DNA of 64,000 nt from Cryptomeria japonica (taxonomy: Eukaryota > Streptophyta > Pinopsida > Cupressales > Cupressaceae), in NCBI RefSeq assembly GCF_030272615.1, contig NC_081410.1, positions 114,850,140-114,914,139 of the forward strand, given 5' to 3'. Positions within the stretch are counted from its first letter, which is position 1; each line of letters begins with the position of its first letter. Shown one piece after another: positions 10,521-22,741 of this stretch. The position numbers and the translations under genes were made by a program. A model generated the notes under the pieces. It was not told the origin of the DNA. It made no database searches and was given only the letters and a program-made list of their open reading frames with translations.

Positions 10521-12491
10521 ATTATGGCAACTTTCATTGATGAGTATGTTGTAATCATCACTTATCACTCCCTCTTTTCCATGCACACAATCATAAATGA
10601 GGATGGCATGGGCCTCATGAGGAAGATCTAGCTCACCTCGCTAGCTGATCAATTATTCAGCATGGACAGCCATGTTGGCAGCCCAATCAGCCATAGTATT
10701 GGTCTTTCTATAACTGTGAGAGATAACACACTGCTCAAAGGACTTAATTATCTCCTTGGCCTAAGATATAATGTTTTGAATGGTCCATGATGAGGAGGAT
10801 AGACCCTTTAGGCATTTAACAGTTGTTAGAATCTCCCTCAAGACAAACTTTATTATATCCCAAATATTTAGCAAGGGCAAGGGCTTGATAAGCTTCCATG
10901 GCTTCGGCTAAGTGGTTGGTCTGAGATCCCATGGGGAGCGCGACCACCGCAATATAATAGCCTTCTCCATTTCTTAATACACCCCTACACCCAGTCGGCC
11001 CCAGGTTTCCCTTGGTCGCCCCATCAAAATTAGCTTTAATCCAACCAGTCGAAGGAAAAGACCATATATTATTTTCTCTCTTTTCCATCTTATCACCCCT
11101 GTTTATAGAAGCAGAAACATTCCAGTTACTAAACAGATCTAATTCATCCTTGCTCTAAAAAAGAAGAGGCTTACCATCAGCTTTCAGATTTTCTACAATG
11201 GCCCGCTTAATTTTAGAGAAGACAACTTCAGAAGAGGAGAAGGATTCTCTGAATATTTTGTTGTTCCTTTCTTTCCAAAGTCCCCAAACCACATGAGGTA
11301 GAATGAGGTCCCAAAGTTGTTTGATGGAATTTTTCGTAGAGAGGCATCTTCAACCAATGAAACACTCTTGAATTGAAGCAAGAAAAACCCAGTTAAGATT
11401 CTATAGCTACAAAATTTGAGACCAAATAGCATGAGAGAAGGAACAGTGAAGAGCGATATGGTTAACATTTTCTTCCTCACGAAGGCAAAGGTAACACCTA
11501 TTAGGCAAAAAGAAGCCTCTTTTGCAAAGAGTATCAGTGGTAAGGATTTTATTCTGTGAAAGGATCCAAAAAAAGATATTGATCTCGAGAATAAGACCAC
11601 GAATCCAAGCTTTAGACCAACAAGGGGAAGGCTCAAGAGAGTGGGACAACAAAAGGATAGTCGAAGCCACCGAATAACTACCAAAAGAAGTTCCAACCCA
11701 AATCATCCTATCCTGAAGCAAAGGGTCCACCTAAATAGAATTAATCAGGACCATGATAGGGTTAAGGGATGGGTCTATGGAATTCAGATTCACCCATTGG
11801 TTGTCCTTCCAATAATCAGCCACCTTGGTTCCAAATCTATCCTTACACATAGAGATAAAGGGAGAAAAATAATCCTTTCTTGAGAGGGGGATCTCCAACA
11901 GCCAACTATCCTTCCAGAAAATGACTTTTCTACCATTACCAATAGTCCATCTCTTACCTATTCTAGCAATAATTTTAAACTGAGCAACATTAATCCAAAT
12001 CATAGAACCAGAAAGGGCTTCAAAGGAATTAAGAAACTCTGCAAAAGACGTCTGAGGCTGCATGTATTTATCTTTCCAACTTGAATTCCATTCACTAGTT
12101 TTCCCAAACAACCTCCAAATTTGTTTAGCAAGAAGTGCTTTATTGATGGTTTTAATGTTTCTCAAACCAAGGCCACCCATTTTTTTAGGTCTACAAACTT
12201 TTTCCCAGACGATCAGAGAAATCCTTTTCCTCTCCTCAACCCTTGATTAAAGCAAATACTTTTGAATCTTATCAATAGCATCAACAAACTTGGTCAGTAT
12301 TCTAAACAGACTTAAAGCATACACAGGTAAACTCTGGAGGGAGGATTTTGATTATTGAATCTTCCCAACTTGACTCGGAAGGGAACCTTTCCAGCCAGCT
12401 ATTTTTTTGTGGAATATATCCACCAAGCTACTCCAAAACGTCTCAAGCGGCTTCTTGCATAGAGGGAGACCCAAGTAGATCTAGAGGGGAG
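10521..12491 (-). pseudogene. LINE ORF2 C-terminal part: RT thumb, zf-RVT, RNase H
   Basis: Read on the minus strand. IYLGLPLCKKPL near 12475 is the conserved post-catalytic RT motif, followed by WEKVCRPKKMGGLGLRN (about 12215-12165). The zf-RVT knuckle region is at 11730-11407 with CYLCLREEENVNHIALHC. The RVT_3 RNase H is at 11088-10816, with WIKANFDGATKGN, LAEAMEAYQAL and LEGDS; its end (TMADWAANMAVH) is readable at about 10700-10665 after a frameshift. ORF2 appears to run out by about 10521. Several stops and shifts make it non-functional. This is the usual C-terminal order of plant L1 ORF2, and it joins the RT part at 12953 across the collapsed copia element. Confidence 0.88.
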
Positions 12492-12496
12492 TAAAC

Positions 12497-12947
12497 TGTT
12501 CGGTGTGGAGCCTAATCAGTCTCCAAGTGGGAGATTGTTGAAATGTGGCGACTGATCAGCAAAGTACTGTACACTCAGCACGTATCCGAGCCGGGTCCTG
12601 GGCAGGGGTTCGGGGGCGGCAGCCCCCAAGAAAATTTTTTTTGCCGTTTTTGTTGATGAAAACCGACATTGTAATAAAACCCTAAAAAAGGCCGACTTTG
12701 TTTGTTGCCCTAAAAATGCATGTTATAAGCGGCTTGGATGCTTAAGGCATTGTAAGGTTGATGTACTGTTTTTGCTGGATAATAAGAAAGATTGGACGGC
12801 TGTGTATGGTGGACGTAACCCATTCTGGGTGAACCACGTTAAACCTCTGTGTTATCTGTGTCCTGTTTTATTTCTTTATCTTTTGTATTTAAATCTGCAT
12901 ATAATTGTTAGTTCATATTTGCTTCGGATCTGCTTGAAACCCTAACA
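12497..12947 (+). mobile_element. Collapsed copia element: short 5' remnant plus one LTR
   Basis: A 412-bp LTR (12536-12947, TGTTG to CTAACA) is preceded by CCAAGTGGGAGAT, a classical copia polypurine tract. The first part (12497-12520) resembles the start of the same LTR. The whole is flanked by TAAAC at 12492-12496 and 12948-12952. Almost the entire element (most of the 5' LTR and all coding sequence) has been deleted, while both outer ends and the target-site duplication survive. It interrupts the LINE RT. Confidence 0.8.
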
Positions 12948-12952
12948 TAAAC

Positions 12953-14437
12953 TAATTTGACAATCCAGAATTCTAGCAATTCTCCCTTTCCTGTCTTCAG
13001 GTGTGTTGAGGAAGAAGAGGGAACTTTTCATCCAGTTTATCAGCTGTCCTGATGCTTAGCAATAGTTATTCTGAGCCGATTTTAGGGTTCTGGCTTCCTT
13101 GATAGTTGATGCACCCAGCAACACTGTGTCATCAACGAATTGTTGAGGAGAGCAAACCCTCTCAGCCAATGGTTGTCTAACTCCTTTCAAATGACCTTCA
13201 GAGATAAGTTTATTGATATATTTGCCCAGACTTTCAGCCAAAATGACAAACACAATAGGGGATATTGGATCCCCTTGTCTGAGGCCCCTAGAAGACTTGA
13301 AGAAGGGGGTAGGAGAACCATTAACAATGACCGACAAAGAGAATAAGTCTTCGATAAATCAAGTTTCATCAAGAAATATTGATTTTTGGAAACCTCTAGA
13401 GAGTGAATATTCTCATGGACCGTGATGATGGAGTTCAGAATCTGCCTTTCAGGGACAAAACCGATCTGTTGAGGAGAGATGATATCAAGAAGAAAATAAA
13501 GTAGCCTTGAGGTGAGAACCTTAGATATAATCTTATAAAAGGAGTTGCAAAGACTAATAGGTCTAAAAGCCCCATAACATTAGCACTCGAAATCTTAGGG
13601 ATTAGGACCAAAAAAGTGGCATTGATCTCTTTCAAAATCTGCTTAGATCCAAAAAATTCTTTAACATCCTTGACAATGTCCTGACTTATAATGTGCCAAA
13701 ACGACTGAAAGGAGAACATCGGGAAGTCGTCCGGACCTGGGCCTTTGTTGCCTTCAAAGGGTAAGACTGTCATCTTGATCTCAGCTTGAGAAGGAATAAC
13801 AGAGAGAAAATGATTATGGTCTCGTCCCATCACGTTTAGGATAGCATCCAGGAGTAAGTCTTGGGCTCTTTATCCAAATTGCAGTTAGTCGTCAACAAAG
13901 ACGAGAAATAGGATCTAGCTTCCTTTCTTATTTCCTTTTCCTCAAAGGACAAGGTCCCCCTATAGACATTTTTGAGATTCTATTGGCTGTCTTATGTTTC
14001 ATGGAAGTCATATGAAAGAATCTAGTATTCTTATCTCCCTCCTTAAGCCACAGAGATCGAGAGCGTTGTTTCCAGAATACCTCTTCTTTTTTAATAATAT
14101 CATGATATTTGGATAAAATCTCATTCTCAGAGGTAATGGAGACCTCATCATACCCATTAGCTTGGATTTTAGCCTAAATATCCTTGAGATCAAGTTGGAT
14201 CACAGATTTAGAAGCAAAAATATCACCATAGACTTCCTTATTCCATCTCTTCACCTTATCCTTCACATGCCTTAGCTTTTTAGCCACATGGAACATGGAA
14301 GAGCCCTCCACTAAGGTATTCCATCAATCTTTAATAGCCTCCTCAAGCTTAGGGTGGCACATCCACATTTTCTCAAATCTGAAGGGGAAATCTCTCCTCC
14401 TAGAGATAGCCCGTCCACCACAAAAGAGATTGGATAG
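12953..14437 (-). pseudogene. LINE ORF2 central part: end of endonuclease and RT
   Basis: Minus strand. It begins (14437) inside the last endonuclease motif, where YPIS follows the gypsy insertion, and proceeds through the linker (WLKEGDKNTRFFH near 14050) into RT. RT motifs are GNKGPGPDDFPMF (about 13755), LKEINATFLVLIPK, QQIGFVPERQI, MKLDLSKTY (motif A), RGLRQGDPISP (about 13285) and FVDD (13139-13128). The segment ends in ARILDCQIS next to the collapsed copia element. Multiple frameshifts and stops are present, so it is inactive. Family: plant L1-clade RT_nLTR_like. Confidence 0.9.
14432..14437. repeat. Target-site duplication of gypsy B, left copy
   Basis: GGATAG, repeated at 53262-53267. 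Collapsing the two copies restores reading across the endonuclease motif on the minus strand. Confidence 0.85.
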
Positions 14438-15887
14438 TGATGCTCTGCAAAATGGAAGGATTAGTTATGATAACCAAACACAAACAACAAGAAACCAATT
14501 TGTTAGTGTTATAAATCACATGGAAAACACTATCCTAAGCAAGCATATCAAGAAAAACACTACAAAACAAATAAAAAGCTTAATGAATCTACGAAATGTA
14601 ACTAAACATCTCCATATGCTCTCTACCATGCTGGTAGCTTCTCCTTCCTTGTTCCTCTCCTCTCCAAGTTCCAAATAAGTGTAGCTCTCAGCAGCTTTTT
14701 GCACTATGGATGCCTTATGGAGGTTCACGATAAAAAATGATTTACTTATGCAATACAAGTGTAAATAAAAAGCTAATATTAGATGATATGGAATGAAAAT
14801 GATTTATTTTAATCCAAAATAACAATATATTGATGATTTATGCTAAATACTCTTTCTAAAAATGACTATAATTTAAATGCATACAAGTTTTTAGGATCTA
14901 GATTATGAAGAAATGAGCTCTATTTATAGGAAAAATAGAGCAATGGATGGTTGAGATTGAGTAATCTCAACAAGGGTCAGGATTGAAGGGTTTAAGATCC
15001 ATGTGAGGGCTTTCAACCCAATCCTAGGATGACAAATGTCAACATGAGATGGGTTGAGAGGAGAGGGAAGAAGCATTAAATGCTTGACATGAACTGAGGG
15101 TTAACTTGGGAGGTAAGGTTAATGTTGAGTTGAGTGAAGAAATTCATTATTCAAAGAATAATGCTTTTATCCAATGGATAAACTCTTGTGCAAGAGTTAG
15201 TGAGGATAACCATGGTCAAAGCAATAAATGTTTGAGAAGACACATGGGTCACATGAGGGTTGAGTTAGGGGTCAAAGTCCCTAACCATGGGTGCAAGTGG
15301 ATTTAACCATAAATGGTCATGTAAGAGCCATTAGTGGTTTGGAAGACTTTAGAGGTTAATTGTTGAACACATCAAGCCTTAAATGTTTTTCAAAGACTTT
15401 GAAGTCTTTGAGAAGTGACTCCAAGTTGCTTAGGAATGTGACAATAATTAGGGGATAGATTAGGCTAATTAGGAAGGGGTTAGAAGAATCTAGAAGGGGA
15501 TTAGGATTGCAAGTGGGTTTGGTGGGTGAGGGAAAATAGGATTTTTATTAAAGTAAAATTCATTTATTTCAACAAATAGGTGCAAGTTGCATTTTTAGGA
15601 GAATGCAAGTGAGGGGGATTTAATGATTTAAATAAATGTTTTATTTAATTTATTTAAAAGAGGAAAGGGGATTAAATGAAATAAATAGGATTTATTCATT
15701 TAATCGATTGTGAATTTAGTTTCATGAATTAATTAAAATAAATTGAATAGTTTATTTAATTAATGGGAGAATGATTTGAAGATTAATTAATTAAATGTTA
15801 ATTTAATTAACTGATGGCTATTGGGTTTTTAATCAAATAAATAGCAAATATTCATTTAATTAAACTGGACAGATTTATGTGACTACA
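14438..15887 (-). repeat. Gypsy B 3' LTR
   Basis: 1450 bp; on the minus strand it runs from TGTAGTCACATAAATC to GAGCATCA. A TATA box (CTATAAATAG on the minus strand) lies near 14922-14931. Its closest relative here is B's 5' LTR (31501-31840 plus 52147-53261). Confidence 0.93.
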
Positions 15888-16307
15888 TTTGCCCATCTTT
15901 GAGATGGTACAGTTTATCGCGTCCTTTCAAAGAAAGGAAAATAGGTGTGAATAAATATGCCCCATAAAATGTTAATTTAATGGGTGGTATGCCCCCTTGA
16001 GAGATGGGTCGAAAATTTCAAAAAAAAAACGGGCGATCTCTCGAAAAAGAATGAGAATTGGTAGGGAGATAGAAGAGAAGAATTTAGTAATACTGGTGAA
16101 AAAAATAGAAGAAATCGAAGATAAAATGGAGAAATGGGAGGCTATGGAAGTTCACGGGGACCACAGCGGTGAGCAAGGTAAAATTAGGTTTACAATGGAG
16201 GGTATATATGGGGGTGAAGAGATAAAAATAGGGTCATTTGCATTTGTCTCCATAGTGATTTCAGAGCTCTGGGAGTGGCCTTTTTAAAAGAGCAAGCAAC
16301 AGTCAGG
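15888..16307. other. Gypsy B terminal internal region with hairpin and PPT
   Basis: Next to the 3' LTR, the minus strand carries the purine-rich AAAGATGGGCAAA that primes plus-strand synthesis. At 15997-16044 an inverted repeat (TTGAGAGAT ... ATCTCTCGA) matches hairpins at the same place in element A (45959-46004 and 50036-50081). A plus-strand frame at 15997-16287 is open but is probably the leader of the antisense PMD gene. Confidence 0.65.
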
Positions 16308-18990
16308 ATGCTGGTACCGATAGCAGATCATCGGCTAGAGAAAGTTCGTCGATTCCAGCGGCCAAATGACTACAGACCAGCAGTATGTGAATTTGAAATT
16401 TTGCTTTTCATGGATTTGTGATATGTTTTTGGCCTTGTCCAAGTTGAGTCAAAACAATAGCGCTAAAACTGTGTTTTGGTGTTGTTGTCAATTTATCTAG
16501 TGCTATTGTGTCGCTATAGCGCTTTTGCATAGTGGTTTTAGCGCTTTTGCTTGTTTAGCGCATGTGCATAGTTGTTTTAGCACTTTTGTGTGTTTAGTGT
16601 TATTGAGTCCTACTTGTAGCACTATGGTTGTGATATGGCGCTTTTGCATAGTTTTTCTAGCGCTATTGTGTGTTTAGCACTAATGTGTAGTTGGTTTAGC
16701 GCGATTGTCATCATAGTAGCGCTATTGTTTGCAGAGTAGCGCTATTGTTAGGAAAATAGATGCCCCAACGTTTAGAAAGAGAATCTCTTGATGCCAATGA
16801 TGGATGAATGGAGAGGAGAGTTGTTTTGAACCATAGCAGCCTATTGAGACTTAGGTCATTAGGATAAATGCCTATTGTAGTCTAGGTGTGCCATGATTGC
16901 TTACCTGTTGACACCCAAAGATACTTGATCAAAGTATCTGTTGATAGTCTAGGTTGAAACTTAAGAAAGTTTGAAACAGAACAACTGATGATGATGGTTA
17001 ATATGCATGTGTAGGAGGAGCTTCACGTCTTACAGATGCGGGAGAGGCATCTAGCCACACAAGTGTTGCGAGATCAATTGACAGAGGCCGAGGTTGATTG
17101 CATTGCGGCGACAGGCCTATACGATGTGATGTATATTCCCGTGATTTGGATGAATCACGGTTTGATGACAGCATTGCCAGAGCGGTGGCACAGTGAGACG
17201 TGTGTGTTTCACCTAGCACAGGGGGAGATGACTGTGACATTGGAGGATGTATGGCGTATCCTACACATTCCCATTCGAGGAGAGCTAGTGACATATGATC
17301 GAGCCTGGGGGACAATAACAATGCAGTAATTTTTTGATGAGGATGTGTTTATTCATGATGGCTCGATAGCATGGGAGGATATAGCCGCTTTATATGAGCC
17401 ACTACCTGTTGTTTTATTAGGTATTATTAGGGGCCTACTATGCCCAGATCGACGATCTCATGGACTGGCCGTAGGTTGGGGCCAGGTATAGAGCAGATGA
17501 TGACTGAGGGGACCCACTTTGCATGTGGACCATGTGTTCTATTACACTTATATCAGGAGTTGCATGAGGTAGTATATCGAGAGGTGAGCTCACTGGGAGT
17601 GGGGATCACTCTGCTACATATCTGGGCGTGGGAGCACCTACCTGTGACTCAACTAGTGAGTCTGAGATTTAGGGTAGTGGATCAGCCCTATGTATATATG
17701 TATAGCGGTATGATGATTCAGCCCCACTTGGGGAAGTTAGAGTGGTGGCGGCGGGTGCTTGACGATTTGGATACAGTGATTAAGAGGCCTTATATTGAGT
17801 GCGAGCCCTGGGAGGATGATGCAGAGGCCTTGTCTTACGTATTTATGACATGGTACTTGATTGGTAGGACAACCTACAATGTGGAGAGACAGGTACCCAG
17901 GAGAGTGTTGAGACAGTTTAGATGGAGGCAGGGATTGCCGAGTGGGTCTGGAGAGTATGCACAGGTGGTAAGAGAGAGGTTCCTGTGGGGGCCAATATTA
18001 CCTTATGATCAGGATTTAGCAGAGTTTTGAACTCTATAGGCGAGACCATGGCAGATGAGGTCGGGGGTTGTAGATGCAGGGGTGATAGATGAGTACACGC
18101 AGTATATTGTGGCACATCTGATTCCTCGTATATCAGATCCAGCAGAGCCGATTCCATCCTTTGAGGAGGAGAGGAGACAGAGATGGAGGAGGAGAGGAGG
18201 TCGCGAAGTGGTAGGAGGAGGACGAGGGAGAGGTGATGGAGGGGATGGAGGGGATGGAGGAGGAGGTGATGGAGGGGGAGGAGGTGGGGGTGGTGGTTTT
18301 GGAGGGAGTGGGGGATTTGGAGGTGGAGGTGGATAGTTATAGCGGAGAGGGAGAGGCGGGCAACCATTGTGACTGTCACAGGGGCCTTTGATGCATGGAG
18401 GCATTAGATTAGGTGGCAGGGATATGGGGGAGGGGGAGGCACCTATGGATATAGGAGAGGGAGCCACGGGAGGAGGAGAGGGAGCTACTAGAGGAGAGGG
18501 AGCTATAGGTGGAGGAGATCTGCGAGATCATATGATATTATTTTTGCAAACGCCGCTAGAGGATATGGAGGCGGAGGTTGCAGCTAGAGATGTGCAGCTA
18601 TTTGCACAGGAGTCAGAGTTGACTGTAGTGCTGCGGGAGAGAGATGATTCGGTGGAGAGATTGACGGAGTTGCAGGAGAGAGTACGGGTTGGGGTAGGCG
18701 CACAGGGTCCTACTGGGGAGGTGATGAGGGAGATTCGATGAGCACAGGCTGAGATAGAGTATTGGCAGGGTTTATATGATCAGGTGGTGCCAGCCAGTCA
18801 GCGAGTACCGAGCTATTCACAGATACGTCGGGCGAGATCAGAGCGGTCTCAGGGGATGCAGAGCAGTGGTGGTGTGATGGCTCCTCCACGGTGAGATAGT
18901 GCAGGTGGTGTAGGGGGTAGTGGGGGAGCAGGTGGTGATGGTGGTGCTGGTGCGGATGGTGGTGCAACATCTAGTCAGAGTGGCATTTGA
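16308..18990 (+). pseudogene. Antisense plant mobile domain (PMD) gene carried in gypsy B
   Basis: Plus-strand gene lying antisense between pol and 3' LTR of B. Exon 1 probably starts at ATG 16308 and ends at 16382 before GTATGTG. The intron (16383-17014) ends in GTAG, and exon 2 continues in phase from 17015. The PMD core follows: GLYDVMYIPVIWMNHGLMTA, ERWHSETCVFHL, GEMTVTLEDVWRIL and, after a frameshift near 17450, ACGPCVLLHLYQELHEVVYR and LLHIWAWEHLP. This fits the aminotransferase-like PMD family (MAIN/MAIL1-related), known both as plant genes and as transposon cargo. Stops occur at 17327 and 18028. The same frame then shows a Gly/Arg-rich tail (18180-18333) and a coiled-coil segment (18540-18740). 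No element A counterpart remains. Cargo status is inference from position and orientation. Confidence 0.8.
16455..16750 (+). repeat. AGCGCTATTGT/AGCGCTTTTG degenerate array in PMD intron
   Basis: About ten spaced copies of TAGCGCTATTGT or TAGCGCTTTTG-like words in the presumed PMD intron. The same words cluster in the leaders of B (31140-31415) and A (33768-34030). Relative to B's own sense strand, the orientation here is reversed. Confidence 0.65.
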
Positions 18991-21690
18991 GAGAGCATTT
19001 TTGTATTGTATTATATTGTCATTTTGGACTGTGTCTTGGATGGCTCTTGGTAGGCGATATTTTTTACTTCATTGTACTCTGATACATGTATGTTTTTGCG
19101 ATATGATATGATGTGATATATGAGGAGATCCCATAGTTTGTGATGATATGTATGGATTTATGCAGGATGATGATCTATGATTTATGCTTAGATGGATATT
19201 TGTACTTGCTATATGTAGGTGTTGATGAGATGATTCCTATATGCATGTTTTATATTGATTTATATGATGTCTATATACATGTTTATGAATGTGGTACTAA
19301 CATGTGGATGCAGGTTTATGTATGCATGATTTGTTGGTGAAATGCCTTATGTATGTAATGCCATGATGATTATGTATGCAAAATGAATATGATGCTAACG
19401 ATGATATAGATAGTACTTGTGTTTTATGTTGATGAGATGATGATATGTAATGATGTTTGATATGTTGAAATGCAATGAATGAAATGATTTATGTAAATGC
19501 ATCTAGATGGTTTAAAATGAATGCAAAATGGATAAACAAATGCAAAGTACAAATGTTTATGTGATGATATTTAAATGAATGTGTGTGTAAAATGTATAAA
19601 CCAATGTTTGAGACAAATGGTTTTTGTTATGATCTAAATGTTGATAAAATATGATTAAGTGAAATGATAATGTGATGATAATGCAACTCATGGGTAATGA
19701 ATAACTGCACCTTAATGCAATTTAAAAGGATAATGAATGCATTTTAATGAATCATAAATGAAATCGTTTGTAAGATAAAATGAATAAGAATATACTAAAT
19801 GGATAGATGAATGTACTTAGCTAATGGATAGATAAATAAATGTATGCAACTAAGGAAATCTAAACAAATGCATGGTAATTAAATGTAAATGATGATGAAT
19901 GATGAGTTTAAATGATACTAAATGAATACATAGTAATGGTTAATAATGATAATATGTAATAATGAAAAATTCATGCAAATGATTCTAAATGTCATGATTT
20001 TACAAGGATGAAATGATACTAATGTAAGTAAATGATAATGAGCTATATGTATTCAAATGCAACTAAATGATATTAAATGCCCTGTAATGAATATCTAAAA
20101 AATGAAGTTAATAAACCTATATGCACGTACATGATAATGAACGTAGGTTTATTTAATTGCAACTAAATGTAATGAAATGATGATGTGTTCATGATAGATG
20201 AATGCAAGGTTGTTTAAACTTTGCATGATGCACTGATGATGTATCAGAGAACTCTGTCGTGATTGTATCCAATACCAATTTGTTTTTCAAATAACTTTTC
20301 ATATTTAACAACTTGTTCATACTTGCATACAAAACCATGAATATGAATAATGAATGATCAAATAGATGGGTGATATGCAACGAAATGCAATATAAACAGA
20401 TGAGATGAAATGAAGATCCATAGTGCTTTATTTTCATCATTGAGCATGGTAGAATCAATCTTGGATGAGGCAGTAGGAACCAAGGATGTAGCATTATACA
20501 TGCAAACAAGCAGCATAAATAAAGAATAAAGAATATGGACCCTCCATAATGGTTCATGCTCATATGGTCGAGGTATATGCTGTAGTCAGCAAGCCATAGT
20601 GATTCATGACTGTATTTGGCATAATATCACGTAGCTTAGTGAACTTCCCATGTAGACACCATTAGTACATGCCCTAGAACTTCATTGGAACAAATCATAG
20701 AAGATACAAACAAAAATGATACTTAGGAACCATCTCGGCTACTCTAATCACTTGTGGATATCCCGGAGTAGCGTAGGAACCTGATATAAATGAATAAATA
20801 ACTTATCAAACCGACCAAGTACTTGATAGCTTAAACAAAATTTTCTTGTCAAAGAAAAATGTCATCATGTCTTTGTTTTGGTAAGGAAGGATGTATCCTT
20901 GTTTAAGACAGTTGTGTGTACCTATGTTGATTGTTTGGTCGATCTGATAAGTGATCGTTGTTAGAGTATCTCAAAATGTTTGTTCGATATCTGTATGGCT
21001 ATGTTTATACAAAGCGTTGCCATGTTTTTGCTTGATTTTTTATGTTTTCTGATGTTTTTTGGATTTTGTGAGATAGTTTTGAATGTTTTTGGTATTTTGT
21101 GAGACAATTTTGAATGAAGAACCTAATGAATCATAAGTAATGTAGAATCCACTTCCATCAAATAGGTTAAGGGCATTGCCCCTAGTTTAGACATGACTAT
21201 GAAAAAGCGAGATGCAAGACGCATGAAGCATTATCCTTGATTGCAGATCAATAACAAGCCATGGTTTTGACTGATGGATCTGTCGATGCAATGAATTTGA
21301 TCGCAACAAGTCTTAAAGACAATGGAGCCATAGCCTTTACGAGTGGCACCTGTTTGCTAGGTTTTCACCATCGCAATTACCCAAGGTGCCACCGGAGTGG
21401 TTGTTCACCGTTTGGATGCATGATTTTTTCTTTACTATTTTTTTTTTCTTCAGGACATTTATTTGAATATTTTTGGTGTTTTTTTGGTATGTATGGGAGC
21501 CTGATGGTCCGTGCATCTTATGCATAAAACCATTTGAGGTGCATGTTGTTGATCGAATTTGCTAGCGGTTCTCCTTCTGAAGTAGCCAACTGATATGCCT
21601 CGGACCCAAATACAACAACGATAACATATGGACCCAACTAGTTTGATTCAAACTTTCCCTGATGTTCTCTATTTGGTTGGTTATGAGGAT
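18991..21690. other. Gypsy B 3' region between PMD and integrase
   Basis: 19100-20220 is a long ATG/AATGA-rich simple tract with no supportable gene. About 20350-21690 is similar (as reverse complement) to 43674-45160 of element A. It includes the stretch just after pol and the text near 21180 matching A's aactgggggcaat motif near 44010. A plus-strand open frame at 21261-21527 is antisense to this conserved non-coding part and is not called. Confidence 0.6.
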
Positions 21691-22690
21691 TCTCTTTGAG
21701 AACAAGATCACCTACCTCAAATACATGAGGTCTAACTTGATGATTATAGCTCATGCTCATTCGCTACTGATAGGCTTTGAGGTGGTTATATGCAGCTTGT
21801 TGTTTCTCATCAAGTAGTTCCAAATCTTGGAGACATGAGACTCTGTATGCGTCATCATCTATGAGATTATGCAAGGAAATCCGTAGAGATGGTATCTCGA
21901 ACTCAATAGGAAGGATGGCTTCTACGCCATAAACCAGTGAGTAGGGAGTTGCGCCTGTAGGGGTTCGAATGCTAGTTCGATATGCCCATAGTGTTGGATT
22001 TAATTGAACATGCCAATCACGACCAGCATCATTGACTGTCTTTTTGAGGATTCTTAATGTGTTTTTGTTCGATGCTTTGGCTTGACCATTGCCTTGTGGG
22101 TAATAGGGTGTGGAAAAGCGGTGTTGGATATGAAACTTCTCACAGAGCTCATGGACATCTTGATTTTTGAATGGAACAACTTCAATCCACTTTGTGAAAT
22201 ATTCAATAGTGGTGATAATGAATTTGTGGTTGTTGGATGAAGATGGATGAATTTTACCTACAAGGTCAAAGCCCCATTGACAAAAGGGCCATGGTGTTGT
22301 GATTGGTTGCAATTCCTATGCTGGTGCATGTATCAGGTCTCCATGAACTTGGCATTTCTTACATTTTCTGACAAAATAGTAGGAGTCTTTTTCCATGGAT
22401 GGCCAATAGCATCTAGCACGCATGATCTTCTTGGCTAGTGAAGGAATGCTTGCATGACTTCCACAAATTCATTCATGTACCTCTTACAAGGCCTTTATTA
22501 TCTCATCATGTTCCAGACATGAAAGGAGAGTACCATCAAGACTGTGTCGATATAGGGTTTCAACAATGATGGTATATCGAGTGGTTTGGCGAATGAAGGT
22601 TTTACGTTGGTTATTCTATTGGTTAGGAGGAAGTGTGTGATCGCGTAGATAGGTGTAGAACTCACCGTACCATGGGGATTCAGAACCAAC
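21690..22690 (-). pseudogene. Gypsy B integrase, internally deleted
   Basis: Minus strand. The N-terminal zinc-finger region is readable (RKCKKCQVHGDLIHAPA, near 22350). The core begins with WGFDLVGKIHPSSSNNHKF and YFTKWIEVVPF, then jumps directly to a segment matching the sequence after the second catalytic Asp in element A. About 40 residues including ITDNG are missing. The motif normally carrying the catalytic Glu reads NGQAKASN. The C-terminal part (EVGDLVLKENP, LAYQ-type SH3-like fold) has further stops. Without two of the three DDE residues this integrase cannot have been active in its present form. Element A (42600-43673) shows the undeleted arrangement. Confidence 0.85.
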
Positions 22691-22741
22691 AAGGCGACAT
22701 ATCATCTCGGATTTGGGGATATCATAAGCGGGAATCCAAAT

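Noticed and set aside
18009-18467. Minus-strand Pro-rich frame of 152 codons.
   Set aside because: Shadow of the GGA-rich Gly tail of the PMD gene.
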